Assembly: GCA_047975025.1 (NCBI GenBank)
Contig: JBKECY010000036.1
Span: 1-26,755 of the forward strand
Reading direction: 5' to 3'
DNA length: 26,755 nucleotides
DNA from: JBKECY01 sp047975025
Lineage (GTDB): Bacteria > Bacillota > Clostridia > Lachnospirales > Lachnospiraceae
The number at the start of each line of letters is the position of its first letter. The first letter of the stretch is position 1. The notes beneath the pieces were generated by a model that ran no database searches, was not told the origin of the DNA, and worked only from the letters and a program-made list of their open reading frames with translations. The position numbers were made by a program, and so were the translations under genes. Below are positions 16,043 to 24,299 of this stretch, piece by piece.

Positions 16043-16696
16043 ATGAGACTACGCAACATATCGAATGCAAAGGAAATAATTGAGAACAGTATTTTTGTTG
16101 TGCAAAATCCACAAAAATACAAGGGGAAATGGAAAGATTTTTTTCATAGACAGCAAAAAACAGAGATAGAAATCGGAATGGGGAAGGGGCGTTTCCTGCA
16201 CAAGAAGGCGCTGCAGAACCCAGATATCAACTATATAGGCATTGAATTATATGACAGTGTACTGCTTAGAGCTATTCAGCAGAGGGAGGCACTTGAAAAA
16301 GAAACACCTTTAACGAACCTGTATTATTTATGCATAGATGCAAGATTATTACCCGAAGTCTTTGAGAAAGGGGAGGTCAGTTGTATCTATCTGAACTTCT
16401 CGGACCCATGGCCTAAGACCCGGCATGCGAAGAGACGCCTGCCGTCTAAGGAATTCCTGGCACGATATGAGCAGTCTTTGGATCAGGAGGGTGCGCTCGA
16501 ATTCAAGACGGATAACCGAGAGCTTTTTACATTTGCGCTTGAGCAGATCGCAGAGATGAACTGGGCGCTGGAAGTATCGACCTTTGATCTGCATGCAGAC
16601 CCTCAATTACTGGAGGGAAATGTTATGACGGAGTACGAAGAGAAGTTCTCACAGCTTGGGAAGCCGATCCACAAGCTTATTGCAAAGCAAAAATAG
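16043..16696 (+). CDS. trmB: tRNA (guanine46-N7)-methyltransferase
   Basis: SAM-dependent enzyme that methylates G46 in the tRNA variable loop; 217 residues, typical of the single-subunit bacterial form. Motifs: SAM-binding EIGMGKGRFL (44-53), NYIGIELYDSVLLRAI (motif with the acidic ribose ligand), the family signature NFSDPWPKTRHAKRRL (about 118-133), and FKTDNRELFTF near the C terminus. The ATG at 16043 has a short-spaced GAGGG site, which is weak for this genome. It is read divergently from the V-ATPase operon and stands directly before a tRNA gene. Confidence 0.95.
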   Translation: MRLRNISNAKEIIENSIFVVQNPQKYKGKWKDFFHRQQKTEIEIGMGKGRFLHKKALQNPDINYIGIELYDSVLLRAIQQREALEKETPLTNLYYLCIDARLLPEVFEKGEVSCIYLNFSDPWPKTRHAKRRLPSKEFLARYEQSLDQEGALEFKTDNRELFTFALEQIAEMNWALEVSTFDLHADPQLLEGNVMTEYEEKFSQLGKPIHKLIAKQK

Positions 16697-16721
16697 GAAG
16701 AAAAAGAGTAGTTTCTTCCTA
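16694..16721 (+). terminator. Hairpin at the end of trmB
   Basis: TAGGAAGAAA (16694-16703) pairs with TTTCTTCCTA (16712-16721) around an 8-nt loop. The left arm begins with the trmB stop codon. A proper T-run is absent after it, so termination may be weak. Confidence 0.45.
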
Positions 16722-16782
16722 TTAAATGAAATTTGTCTGATATATATGTTAGTATTGCGTAAAAAATTGATGAAAATTTATC

Positions 16783-16811
16783 TTGATTTTTGGAACACCT
16801 TACATTATAAT
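16783..16811 (+). promoter_or_regulatory. Promoter of tRNA-Lys
   Basis: TTGATT (16783-16788), a 17-bp spacer, and a perfect TATAAT (16806-16811). Transcription would start about 20 bases before the mature tRNA 5' end. Confidence 0.75.
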
Positions 16812-16839
16812 ATTACTTACGTTGTTTAGATAGATACGC

Positions 16840-16912
16840 GCGCGATTAGCTCAGCTGGCAGAGCACCTGACTCTTAATCAGGGTGTCCAGGGTTCGAACC
16901 CCTGATCGCGCA
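16840..16912 (+). tRNA. tRNA-Lys (anticodon CTT)
   Basis: A 73-nt cloverleaf. The acceptor GCGCGAT pairs with ATCGCGC; the D arm is GCTC-AGCTGGCA-GAGC; the anticodon stem CCTGA/TCAGG encloses the loop CTCTTAA with anticodon CTT; the variable loop is GTGTC; the T arm is CAGGG-TTCGAAC-CCCTG; the discriminator base is A. CCA is not encoded. It is a single tRNA gene with its own promoter. Confidence 0.97.
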
Positions 16913-16959
16913 TTAAAAGCACTGTTTTTGGCGAGTTGGAGCGCTGGGGGCGGTGTTTT
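16913..16959. repeat. Copy 1 of an imperfect 47-bp direct repeat
   Basis: It begins at the first base after the tRNA (TTAAAAGCACTG...) and matches 17045-17090 at about 41 of 47 positions, with two single-base gaps. On the - strand both copies can be read as (T)APSAPTR-x-KQCF-stop, so the copy related to the ATPase gene tail also occurs here without a gene. Confidence 0.8.
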
Positions 16960-17011
16960 GTTTTGCGTAAATACTGAATATTCAATAAAAAGAGCACTTT
17001 ATGAATCTTAT

Positions 17012-17042
17012 GGTCAGGGAAGAAAAACAAGTAAAACTGACC
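17012..17042 (-). terminator. Hairpin between the two repeats, possible weak terminator
   Basis: GGTCAG (17012-17017) pairs with CTGACC (17037-17042) around a 19-nt loop containing an A-rich run, which reads as T-rich on the - strand. It lies directly after the stop of the double-ATPase gene. A clear T-tract after the stem is lacking. Confidence 0.25.
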
Positions 17043-17044
17043 GT

Positions 17045-17090
17045 TTAAAAGCATTGTTTTGGACGAGTTGGAGCACTGGGAGCGGTTTTT
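17045..17090. repeat. Copy 2 of the 47-bp direct repeat, inside a coding end
   Basis: Second copy of the repeat that follows the tRNA. It encodes the last 15 or so residues (KTAPSAPTRPKQCF) and the stop codon of the double-ATPase gene, whose stop coincides with the first bases of the repeat unit. Confidence 0.8.
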
Positions 17091-18556
17091 ATGGCCGGAA
17101 CAAATATGGATTTTATTTTTCCAATACCCTCTCCATCTAAGAGATAATAGTCAATCATCTTTCCCTTATCCAAATGAAGTACATGAGTGCAACACCCCAT
17201 GACCAACTCAAAGTCATGGGTAATTACAAGCGTAGCCAAAGTTTTTTCGGCATTTTTGCGAATTAAATGACACAGGCTATTCATTCCGTTAAAATCCAAC
17301 CCACTTGTAGGCTCATCGTAGAATAAGAATTTCTTTCTTGCTGCAATAGCCGCGCATATAGCTAGCCGTTGCTTCTGACCGCCTGAAAGAGAAGCAGGAT
17401 GTCTATCGTCATAGCTTGACAACTCCATAATTTCAAGAATTTCATTCGCAAACTGCTCGTTTTCACCAGATAAGCCAAGCAGGAGTTCATCAAGTACGCT
17501 CGCACAGAAAAGCTGCCTATTGACATCCTGCATTACCATATAGCTATGCTGTGTACGATTCTTCTTAGTTGCTTTTCTTCCATTCGCGATTACGTATCCC
17601 TGATGCTTTAGAAAACCACATAAAATCTCTATTAATGTACTTTTTCCTGCACCATTTTCCCCGATAACCGCGGTTACTGAATGGCGTGGCAGAGTCAGTT
17701 TTGGAATATCCAAGACGATTTTTTTCCCTCTGTGACAACGGAGATGCTCTATTTCAATTGCAGGAGAAGCATTGCAGTTCTCGATAAATGTTGTACCTGT
17801 GAACAACACTCTGCTTTGTTCAGGAGTTCGCAAACCTAAATCCATACGTTTTTCATCGGGCAAATCCATTAGTTCGTTTGGCGAAAAACTTTGAATTGCT
17901 CTACCGTTCCGTATATATATAAAACGATCTGCCAAGTCCATGAGATAATATAATCTATGTTCAGAAATAATAATAGTATTACCTTCACTTTTAATGATTT
18001 TCAAAATGCGTTGTAGTCTTTTGATTGCTGCAACGTCCATATTTGAAGATGGTTCATCCAATACATATATGTTTGGATTTGCAGCATAAACACTCCCGCA
18101 GGCAATCTGCTGTTTTTCACCACCTGATAAGTGAAAAATGTTTCTGCCCAGCAGTTCTTCCAGTTCTAGTTCCCGAACGGTCTTTTTGACATTTTCAATG
18201 GTTTCCTCTCGGGGCAATGCCATATTCTCACATCCAAATGCTAATTCACCATCTGTATCTACGTTAAAAAACTGACTTTTAGGGTTTTGAAATACACTAC
18301 CAACTTTTTTAGCAACCTGTGATAGTTCAGTCTTTGCTACATCAAGGCCGTCAATTAAAACCTGCCCTGTAAAAGTGCCTTCATAAAAATGAGGGATAAG
18401 CCCATTTATTAGTCTGGTGACTGTCGTTTTTCCACAGCCGCTTTTTCCACATAAAACGATGAACTCCCCTGCTTTTACATGTAGATTAAAATTAGAGAGA
18501 CTATTCTCATTTCCGCCGGACGGATATATATAATTAATGTTTTTAAGTTTAATCAT
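17045..18556 (-). CDS. ECF transporter A component, two fused ABC ATPase domains
   Basis: Energizing subunit of an energy-coupling factor importer; 503 residues. It combines two ATPase domains that are separate proteins (EcfA1/EcfA2) in many systems. Domain 1 (about 1-235): Walker A GKSGCGKTT, Q-loop QNPKSQFF, signature LSGGEKQQIA, Walker B IYVLDEPSSNMD and the ECF-type switch SEHRL. Domain 2 (about 265-490): Walker A GENGAGKST, Q-loop MQDVNRQLF, signature LSGGQKQRLA, Walker B FLFYDEPTSGLD and the switch ITHDFEL. Both sites look intact. It lies 10 bp after the T gene. The C-terminal tail (PAIKTAPSAPTRPKQCF) comes from a repeat that also follows the tRNA-Lys gene, so the original end of the gene was probably replaced. 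Confidence 0.9.
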   Translation of the reverse strand: MIKLKNINYIYPSGGNENSLSNFNLHVKAGEFIVLCGKSGCGKTTVTRLINGLIPHFYEGTFTGQVLIDGLDVAKTELSQVAKKVGSVFQNPKSQFFNVDTDGELAFGCENMALPREETIENVKKTVRELELEELLGRNIFHLSGGEKQQIACGSVYAANPNIYVLDEPSSNMDVAAIKRLQRILKIIKSEGNTIIISEHRLYYLMDLADRFIYIRNGRAIQSFSPNELMDLPDEKRMDLGLRTPEQSRVLFTGTTFIENCNASPAIEIEHLRCHRGKKIVLDIPKLTLPRHSVTAVIGENGAGKSTLIEILCGFLKHQGYVIANGRKATKKNRTQHSYMVMQDVNRQLFCASVLDELLLGLSGENEQFANEILEIMELSSYDDRHPASLSGGQKQRLAICAAIAARKKFLFYDEPTSGLDFNGMNSLCHLIRKNAEKTLATLVITHDFELVMGCCTHVLHLDKGKMIDYYLLDGEGIGKIKSIFVPAIKTAPSAPTRPKQCF

Positions 18557-18566
18557 AGCACCTCTC

Positions 18567-19262
18567 TTACATAACCGTTATCATCCAATAGGCAATGAAA
18601 GCAAGTGATATAAGAAAAAATAGCCAGTCATACCACTTCATTTTTACTTCAACTGCACAAATTCTTTTCTGGTTGCTGTCAAGCCCCCTTGCAAGCGAAG
18701 CCGCAGCCCGCTCATCCATAATAGCAGTCGCACTGAATATTAACGGAACTAAAATATATTCAATTGATTCCAAGGGATGCCGGACTGCTCCAATGCAACC
18801 AACTCTAATCCCACGAAATGCCATCGCCTGCCGAATACCGCTCCATTCATCCTGCGCAGTAGGAATAAATCGAAAAACAACTGCAAACGGAATAGCGGCA
18901 ACTGCAGGTACATGCATTTTTTGAAAAGCAGCCATGAATTGGCTCATTGTTGTGGTGCTAAACACTAGCTTAAATGCCATAAAGACAGGTATAAGAATAC
19001 GGAGCAGCATACAGAGTAAGAGAAGGAGTGCGGCAGGTATTCCTCCAATACTTTCTACAACATATCGAGCGGCAAACTGTGATAAAAGAAACGGAATAAA
19101 CATGCGGAGGGCGGACCTTGCTTCGCCAGACAGCATTAGCAAAAACAACAGAAAACAGCCTATCAGCAAATTGGGAATCAAGTCTGTTACACTCATTACA
19201 AAAACACAAATAGTTAAGAATAAAAACAGTTTCACCCTGGGATCAATCAATGGGGTATTCAT
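18567..19262 (-). CDS. ECF transporter T component (EcfT)
   Basis: Membrane scaffold that couples the ATPases to the substrate-binding S protein; 231 residues with five to six membrane helices. Both short motifs of EcfT coupling helices are present: AMAFRG (Ala-x-x-x-Arg-Gly) and SLARGLD. The N terminus MNTPLIDPRVKLFLFL is typical of the family, in which DPRxK precedes the first helix. The ATG directly follows the S-component stop without a gap, indicating coupled translation. Confidence 0.88.
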   Translation of the reverse strand: MNTPLIDPRVKLFLFLTICVFVMSVTDLIPNLLIGCFLLFLLMLSGEARSALRMFIPFLLSQFAARYVVESIGGIPAALLLLLCMLLRILIPVFMAFKLVFSTTTMSQFMAAFQKMHVPAVAAIPFAVVFRFIPTAQDEWSGIRQAMAFRGIRVGCIGAVRHPLESIEYILVPLIFSATAIMDERAAASLARGLDSNQKRICAVEVKMKWYDWLFFLISLAFIAYWMITVM

Positions 19263-19838
19263 CTATACCAAACCTGATTTTTCAAAATGTTTCTTCATCA
19301 TTTTGTCGGAAAAAGCAGTGCCGATTATTGCACCAATAACAGCAAGACCAATAAGTACAAAAATAATCCACCACGGTGTAAGAGTATCCATTGTCTGTGC
19401 ATATTCAGCCCCCGAGTAAGTTTCGCACATGGCTATGTACTGTGGTTTTGCATACAGTAAAATGAGGTAATGACCAATAACATTCAAGTTAAATACCCAA
19501 AATGAAATTTTCATTCTACTTTTTGATTTAAAGTTTCCTGATTTGGCAACAAGTGCAGCAAGGATGGCAAAAACAACAGAAAACGCAAACGAATAAATGC
19601 TGGAAAACGAAATTAGGCCAACTAAAATACCTAAAATAATAATCGCACCAAGTTTTTTTACCTTAGTAATGTAGAGCATGTAAACAGGAGCGCACACGAT
19701 TCCTATAATCAGTGGCCTTATAATAAAAGCAATAGGAACGATTGCCGTTGCCATTGCTAAGACAAACACCAATACAAGATAAATTGCCGCAAATGCTCCT
19801 GCATAAATCAAATCTTTTGTTTTTAACTTTTCTTTCAC
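19263..19838 (-). CDS. ECF transporter S component, Trep_Strep/MptD-type
   Basis: Small integral membrane protein expected to bind the transported compound; 191 residues from GTG 19838, seven bases after GGAGGG. A TTG at 19853 would overlap that site and is rejected. About five to six membrane helices are seen. The N-terminal KLKTKDLIYAGAFAAIYLVLVF, the ISFSSIYSFAFSVVFAILAALVA helix and the C-terminal IIGTAFSDKMMKKHFEKSGLV fit the Trep_Strep (MptD-like) S family, from memory of that family. No ligand can be read from the sequence; relatives sit in heme or iron-related loci. It lies 92 bp after the second half-transporter, a gap with a small hairpin (CATTC/GAATG) and possibly an extra promoter. 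Confidence 0.8.
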   Translation of the reverse strand: MKEKLKTKDLIYAGAFAAIYLVLVFVLAMATAIVPIAFIIRPLIIGIVCAPVYMLYITKVKKLGAIIILGILVGLISFSSIYSFAFSVVFAILAALVAKSGNFKSKSRMKISFWVFNLNVIGHYLILLYAKPQYIAMCETYSGAEYAQTMDTLTPWWIIFVLIGLAVIGAIIGTAFSDKMMKKHFEKSGLV

Positions 19839-19930
19839 GCTATGTCCCTCCAATAATTTTCTGTTAATTTAACTAATCCCAGAGTATTTATATATATGAG
19901 CATTCCTTTTGAAGAATGTTGTTTTTAGTT

Positions 19931-21661
19931 TCAGCCTCGGCTGCGTTCCCTTATATTCACAAAGTCAGTGTAGATTCCTTTTTTCATCAGAAGTGCTTCG
20001 TGTGAACCTCGTTCTTTTATAACACCATCGGAAAGCACAAGGATTTCATTAGCATTGCGAATAGTCCCTAACCTGTGTGCAATAACAAGCAGGGTTTTAC
20101 CATTACACAATTCACTTATTGCCTCTTGTATGTAGCTTTCATTATCCGCATCCACACTTGCGGTAGCTTCATCAAGAATGACGATGGGAGCATCTTTCAA
20201 AATGCAGCGTGCGATAGAGATTCTTTGCTTTTCTCCACCAGATAAAGAGTAGCCGCTTTCACCAACAATGGTATCAAAACCGTCGGGTAATGCCCTGATA
20301 AAATCATAACAACGAGCCTTCTTAGCTGCGTCTATTACGTCCTCATAGTTCGCATCTGGCCGGCCTATACAGATATTGTTGTAAATTGTGTCACTAAACA
20401 GGTAGACCCTTTGGAATACCATGCTGATATGATTCATCAGCTCTGCAAAGGGAATTTGCATAATATCAACCCCGCGGATGTATATATGTCCTGAATTCAC
20501 ATCCCAAAAACGCGCTAGTAGATTTGTTATTGTAGATTTACCGCTGCCGGATGGTCCCACAAGTGCTGTCATCTGGCAGTCATGGAGTTCAAAAGAGATA
20601 TTATGTAAAATCTCCTTTTCCCCGTAACCAAAGCCAACATTAGAAAACTGGATTTCGGGCAGGTTGCTTTTGCTCGGAATTACCCTATTACCTATATCTG
20701 GGAGTTCGGGTTCATCAAAAACAGCATCAATTCTATCCATGCAGCTATTCATAATAGCAAGCAAGGGAATACTACTGTATAAGGCTTTAACAGGTGCAAA
20801 CAAATCAAAGGCCAGTAATAGTATTCCTATCACAAACATTTTATCCATAATCCCATAGGATTCTAAAATAAGTGCAAGAGCAATTATAGCAGCTGTTCCA
20901 ATACCATATATCATAAAAAGCCTGCGTTGCCAAAGCGTTTGAGATCTTTCATAGTCCAGGCTAAAGTCACAAGTCTGCTTAAAATTATTGATTAAATCCG
21001 CTTGCTTTTTACCAATAATATTATATGTTTTGATAATTCCGATTCCTGAAACGAATTCCAAAACAGATTCTGTGAGCTTTTGGCTTTGTTCCTGTTTTTG
21101 TGCCGAATCTTTCAGGGAAATTTTACGCATAGCGGCTGCCACAGTCCAAATAACACAAAGAAGCAATATAGTGGTGAACCCCAGCCAGAAATTAAAGAAA
21201 AACAGGAAAATAAGCAGTACGGCTTCGGCGAAAATGTAACTCACCATATTGGCAAGTTCAGTCATGCAATAGCCCTCAACAAAAACCATATCTGTAGATA
21301 AAATCGAACTGATTTTTCCGATGTTTCCCTCCGTAAAATATCCCATTGGCAAACGTCTTAAATGTTCACCCAGTTCCATACGTTTTTCTGCAAAAATTCT
21401 ATATCCAACAGTTGATTGCAGTTGATCGGCCATTGCTTGTGCTATGGCTTGTAATACAAGGCATAGTGCCATGACAACCCCGAACCGCACGCATAGTTTT
21501 AAATCCATTGTGCCATTGTAAAAAGTGTATATAGCAGCCAAAGTTATAATGACAGGCGCTTTGCTCAATAATGCTTTTACAAATGAAAAAGCAAATGCGG
21601 CATATATTGTTTTCTTGCGCTTTCCGGTAATATCAAGCAGTCTTTTTACTAAAGAAATCAC
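19931..21661 (-). CDS. ABC half-transporter (exporter fold), second of a pair
   Basis: Fused membrane and ATPase half-transporter; 576 residues from GTG 21661, which overlaps the previous stop by four bases (GTGA). The longer frame to 21721 would extend into the upstream gene and is rejected. Six membrane helices (about 15-290), then the ATPase: Walker A GPSGSGKST (about 367), Q-loop in SMVFQRVYLF, signature LSGGEKQR (about 471), Walker B IVILDEATASVD and switch IAHRL. The pair should form a heterodimer. In related loci such exporter-fold pairs act in siderophore or heme handling (IrtAB is a known importer with this fold); direction cannot be told here. Confidence 0.88.
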   Translation of the reverse strand: MISLVKRLLDITGKRKKTIYAAFAFSFVKALLSKAPVIITLAAIYTFYNGTMDLKLCVRFGVVMALCLVLQAIAQAMADQLQSTVGYRIFAEKRMELGEHLRRLPMGYFTEGNIGKISSILSTDMVFVEGYCMTELANMVSYIFAEAVLLIFLFFFNFWLGFTTILLLCVIWTVAAAMRKISLKDSAQKQEQSQKLTESVLEFVSGIGIIKTYNIIGKKQADLINNFKQTCDFSLDYERSQTLWQRRLFMIYGIGTAAIIALALILESYGIMDKMFVIGILLLAFDLFAPVKALYSSIPLLAIMNSCMDRIDAVFDEPELPDIGNRVIPSKSNLPEIQFSNVGFGYGEKEILHNISFELHDCQMTALVGPSGSGKSTITNLLARFWDVNSGHIYIRGVDIMQIPFAELMNHISMVFQRVYLFSDTIYNNICIGRPDANYEDVIDAAKKARCYDFIRALPDGFDTIVGESGYSLSGGEKQRISIARCILKDAPIVILDEATASVDADNESYIQEAISELCNGKTLLVIAHRLGTIRNANEILVLSDGVIKERGSHEALLMKKGIYTDFVNIRERSRG

Positions 21662-23403
21662 TGCATTGCCCCCTCTCCGGTGTTTATTTCCCAATGATCG
21701 CTGCTTTGTGCGGCACTCCACAGCCTCTCATATTCCCCGCACGTATGCAGTAATTCTTCATGTATACCAGCAGCAACAACCTGCCCCTTTTTCATAACGC
21801 AGATTTGATTCGCATGAATGATAGAGTGAAGCCGATGTGCAATAACAATCACAGTCTTACCTTGTATAACTTCTTCAATTGCCCGATTCATTTTTTCTTC
21901 GTTTTCCGGGTCGATAAAAGCAGTGGCTTCATCAAGAACGATGATGGAAGCATTTTTAAGTATCGCCCTCGCAAGAGAAATGCGCTGTCTTTCGCCGCTG
22001 GATAATTGTTTTCCGCAATCTCCTGCTAAGGCATAAATTCCTTGCTCTGTTCTTTTAAGAAAATCCATACACTGTGCTTTTTCTGCCGCCCTCATTATTT
22101 CCTCATCGGTTGCATCTGGCTTCCCAAGACGAATATTTTCCATAAGTGAAGTATTGAAAAGAAATTGCTCTTGCGAAACAAATGAGATTTCGTTGTTTAG
22201 TGCTTCTAAACTCATACTGCGAATATCCTGTCCACCGATGCGAATTGCCCCATCGGAAACATCATAAAAGTGTACCAGAAGCTTTGCAAGTGTGGATTTT
22301 CCACTTCCGGATTCTCCCACCAGTGCAAGCAATGTTCCTTCTTCTGCTGTAAGTGAAATACCGTGCAGCACCTCGGTTTCTCTGTAAGAAAAGTGAACAT
22401 TATCAAATTCCACAGTATGGCTTGTGCCTGAAAATCCACTATCCGTTTGTTCCAAAGGCTGGGTATTCAGCACACGTTCCAATGCGTCAATTTTGTGAAC
22501 TATTTGCGGGATGGACGGCATAAGCCCTATAGCACGCAAGAGTGGTCCACCAATCCCAAAGCTCATGCAAATGACTAAAATAAGGTCAGCAAGGGTTGAA
22601 TATCCGTTCAAAATAAAAATCGAACCAACGGGCAGAGTAAAAAGACACAAACAGGTTAATATTGAAGTATATGCACCCCACGGCCGACAGGAACGAAACC
22701 ATTCCAGCGTAAAGTCTCTATAATTGATTACATCTTTTTGGAATTTCTGATAAGATTCTCCGTCTCTGTTGAAAACCTTGACAACTTCCATTCCATTTAC
22801 ATATTCAATAATTGTATTATTCATTTTCCGTGAAGCGTTATAGTAGGCCGCCATTCTGCTGCTGCCGGCACGAGACATTCCCGCAACACAAATCATGCCT
22901 AATGGCAGGGGAAGCATGGATAAAAATGCGAGTTTCCAGTCCACAAAAAGCATAGCGGCGAATATAAATAGTGGAACAATACTATTGGCAATACCTTCGG
23001 GCAAAGAATGAGCCAGCAACACTTCTATTGATTCGATATCTTCTGTAAACATTTTTTTCAAAGTACCTGTGCCTTTGTTTTGGATTTCGCCTAAAGGCTG
23101 GTTCTCCAATTTTTTTTGCAAGGTAATTCTGATATTTTCTAAAGTGTGATATGCACAAGTATGCGACAAATCAAGCCCTTTCATATAAAGGCAGGCATAT
23201 AGTAATGAACATACTGCTATTGCGCCAACCCGAAACATAATGCCTTGAAAACGCATAGTTGATTCTCCAAGCAGATACATAATAATCTCATAGATAAAAA
23301 AATAAGGAATCACGTTAAACAAGGTACTTCCTGTCAATGCGATTAGTGCGCTATATGCTTTTGACTTATATTCACCTGTGTACTTCAAAATTCGTTGATA
23401 CAT
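21658..23403 (-). CDS. ABC half-transporter (exporter fold), first of a pair
   Basis: Fused membrane and ATPase half-transporter; 581 residues from ATG 23403 (MYQRILKYTGEYKSK), preceded by GGGGGG at about five bases. The frame extends to 23451 but no ribosome site supports that. Six membrane helices lie in the first 300 residues or so. ATPase motifs: Walker A GESGSGKST (about 361), Q-loop SFVSQEQFLF, signature LSSGERQR (a variant of LSGGQ), Walker B IIVLDEATAFID and switch IAHRL. The ATPase site keeps its key residues. It overlaps its partner by four bases, a coupling expected for a heterodimer. Confidence 0.88.
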   Translation of the reverse strand: MYQRILKYTGEYKSKAYSALIALTGSTLFNVIPYFFIYEIIMYLLGESTMRFQGIMFRVGAIAVCSLLYACLYMKGLDLSHTCAYHTLENIRITLQKKLENQPLGEIQNKGTGTLKKMFTEDIESIEVLLAHSLPEGIANSIVPLFIFAAMLFVDWKLAFLSMLPLPLGMICVAGMSRAGSSRMAAYYNASRKMNNTIIEYVNGMEVVKVFNRDGESYQKFQKDVINYRDFTLEWFRSCRPWGAYTSILTCLCLFTLPVGSIFILNGYSTLADLILVICMSFGIGGPLLRAIGLMPSIPQIVHKIDALERVLNTQPLEQTDSGFSGTSHTVEFDNVHFSYRETEVLHGISLTAEEGTLLALVGESGSGKSTLAKLLVHFYDVSDGAIRIGGQDIRSMSLEALNNEISFVSQEQFLFNTSLMENIRLGKPDATDEEIMRAAEKAQCMDFLKRTEQGIYALAGDCGKQLSSGERQRISLARAILKNASIIVLDEATAFIDPENEEKMNRAIEEVIQGKTVIVIAHRLHSIIHANQICVMKKGQVVAAGIHEELLHTCGEYERLWSAAQSSDHWEINTGEGAMQ

Positions 23404-23450
23404 TTGTACCCCCCATGCCAGATGGTTGCCTAATGCTAACTCGTTGGCCA

Positions 23451-23480
23451 AAAGAAAACCCCAAACAAGGGTTTTTCTTT
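23451..23480 (-). terminator. Hairpin between the TetR gene and the transporter genes
   Basis: On the - strand, AAAGAAAAACCC can pair with GGGTTTTCTTT around a short TTGTTT loop, followed by a T/G-rich tract. It lies 23 bases after the TetR stop and 48 before the transporter start. It could be a terminator or attenuator that sets the ratio of regulator to transporter. Confidence 0.5.
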
Positions 23481-23502
23481 ATATGTTTATATTCCATAAC
23501 GG

Positions 23503-24129
23503 CTATTTTAGCCTAAACCCTAAAGCATTGAGCCAATTGAAAAATCGAGATATATACTTGCTGTGTTCCTTGATCTCATCCCAACTGGCTTCATGTATAA
23601 AAGGCTCATACAGTGTTTGCCAGTAGGCTGACTGTAATATGTGCAATTCCTTTTTTGTTGGGTGAAATTCGGTTAAACCACGTCGTTCAATCTCCTCAAA
23701 CACTGGATAATTAGTATGCATGACCTTTTCGACCCAATCGTGTTGAAAATTAGCATACTGAGAGTTTCCCGAACGTACTAATAACAAAAACATATCTTCA
23801 CGCCGCTCATATAGAAATTCAAGCCAATGCAAAAGGGTATTTTCGTGCTTCCCAAGGTCACACAAATCACATAACTGTTCATCCGATAGATTTGTAATAT
23901 CAAAAGAAGAATGTTGTTTTATAATGCTTTCTAAATCATTCAATGTTTGCTCAACAACAGCATGGAACAGTTCTTCCTTTCCAGCGTAGCGTTTATAAAA
24001 AGCACCGGTAGTTACGCCTGCTTTCTGGCAAATATCTCTCAGTGAAGGTTCATCAAAGCCTCTTGCGAGAAACTCTTTTCGCGCACTTTCTAAAATTTTC
24101 CCATCAATGGTTGGGTCTGGATTTGCCAT
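23503..24129 (-). CDS. TetR-family transcriptional regulator
   Basis: One-component repressor; 208 residues from ATG 24129, eight bases after AAAGGAG. The frame is open to 24222, but that part lies across the operator region. The N-terminal DNA-binding domain has the helix-turn-helix at about 29-48 (SLRDICQKAGVTTGAFYKRY), followed by KEELF as in other members. The rest is the helical ligand domain; the ligand cannot be read. It opens the transporter operon and is preceded by stacked palindromes that probably bind it, so it should repress itself and perhaps the transport genes. Confidence 0.9.
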   Translation of the reverse strand: MANPDPTIDGKILESARKEFLARGFDEPSLRDICQKAGVTTGAFYKRYAGKEELFHAVVEQTLNDLESIIKQHSSFDITNLSDEQLCDLCDLGKHENTLLHWLEFLYERREDMFLLLVRSGNSQYANFQHDWVEKVMHTNYPVFEEIERRGLTEFHPTKKELHILQSAYWQTLYEPFIHEASWDEIKEHSKYISRFFNWLNALGFRLK

Positions 24130-24160
24130 ATGCCTTGCTCCTTTCACAGACATTATCACA

Positions 24161-24193
24161 ATTGATATCAATGTTATCGATAACAATGTTATC
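24161..24193. promoter_or_regulatory. Stacked palindromic operators upstream of the TetR gene
   Basis: Three overlapping inverted repeats: ATTGATATCAAT (24161-24172), TGTTATCGATAACA (24172-24185) and GATAACAATGTTATC (24179-24193). All share a GTTATC/GATAAC-like half-site. They lie 32 to 64 bases before the TetR start codon, where the promoter must be, so occupancy by the repressor would block transcription. Confidence 0.65.
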
Positions 24194-24299
24194 ATTTTAG
24201 CGCATATATATTTATAAGTCAATAGTGAGTTTATAGAAGTATCTCAATCCTGCTCACAACTGCCAACTTTCATTACAAGAAATTTGGAGTGCTATAGAC

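Noticed and set aside
16840..17100. Attachment site of an integrated element at tRNA-Lys
   Set aside because: No second copy of the tRNA 3' end (CAGGGTTCGAACCCCTG) was seen in the window and no integrase is present. The downstream repeat is not derived from the tRNA.
16883..17140. Frame of 85 codons crossing the tRNA 3' end, with two KALF...SW segments
   Set aside because: It overlaps the mature tRNA and has no ribosome site. The internal repetition only reflects the 47-bp direct repeat.
23404..23451. Longer N terminus for the first half-transporter
   Set aside because: The extra 16 codons overlap the hairpin region and lack a ribosome site; the ATG at 23403 is preceded by a G-rich site and starts at a family-typical position.
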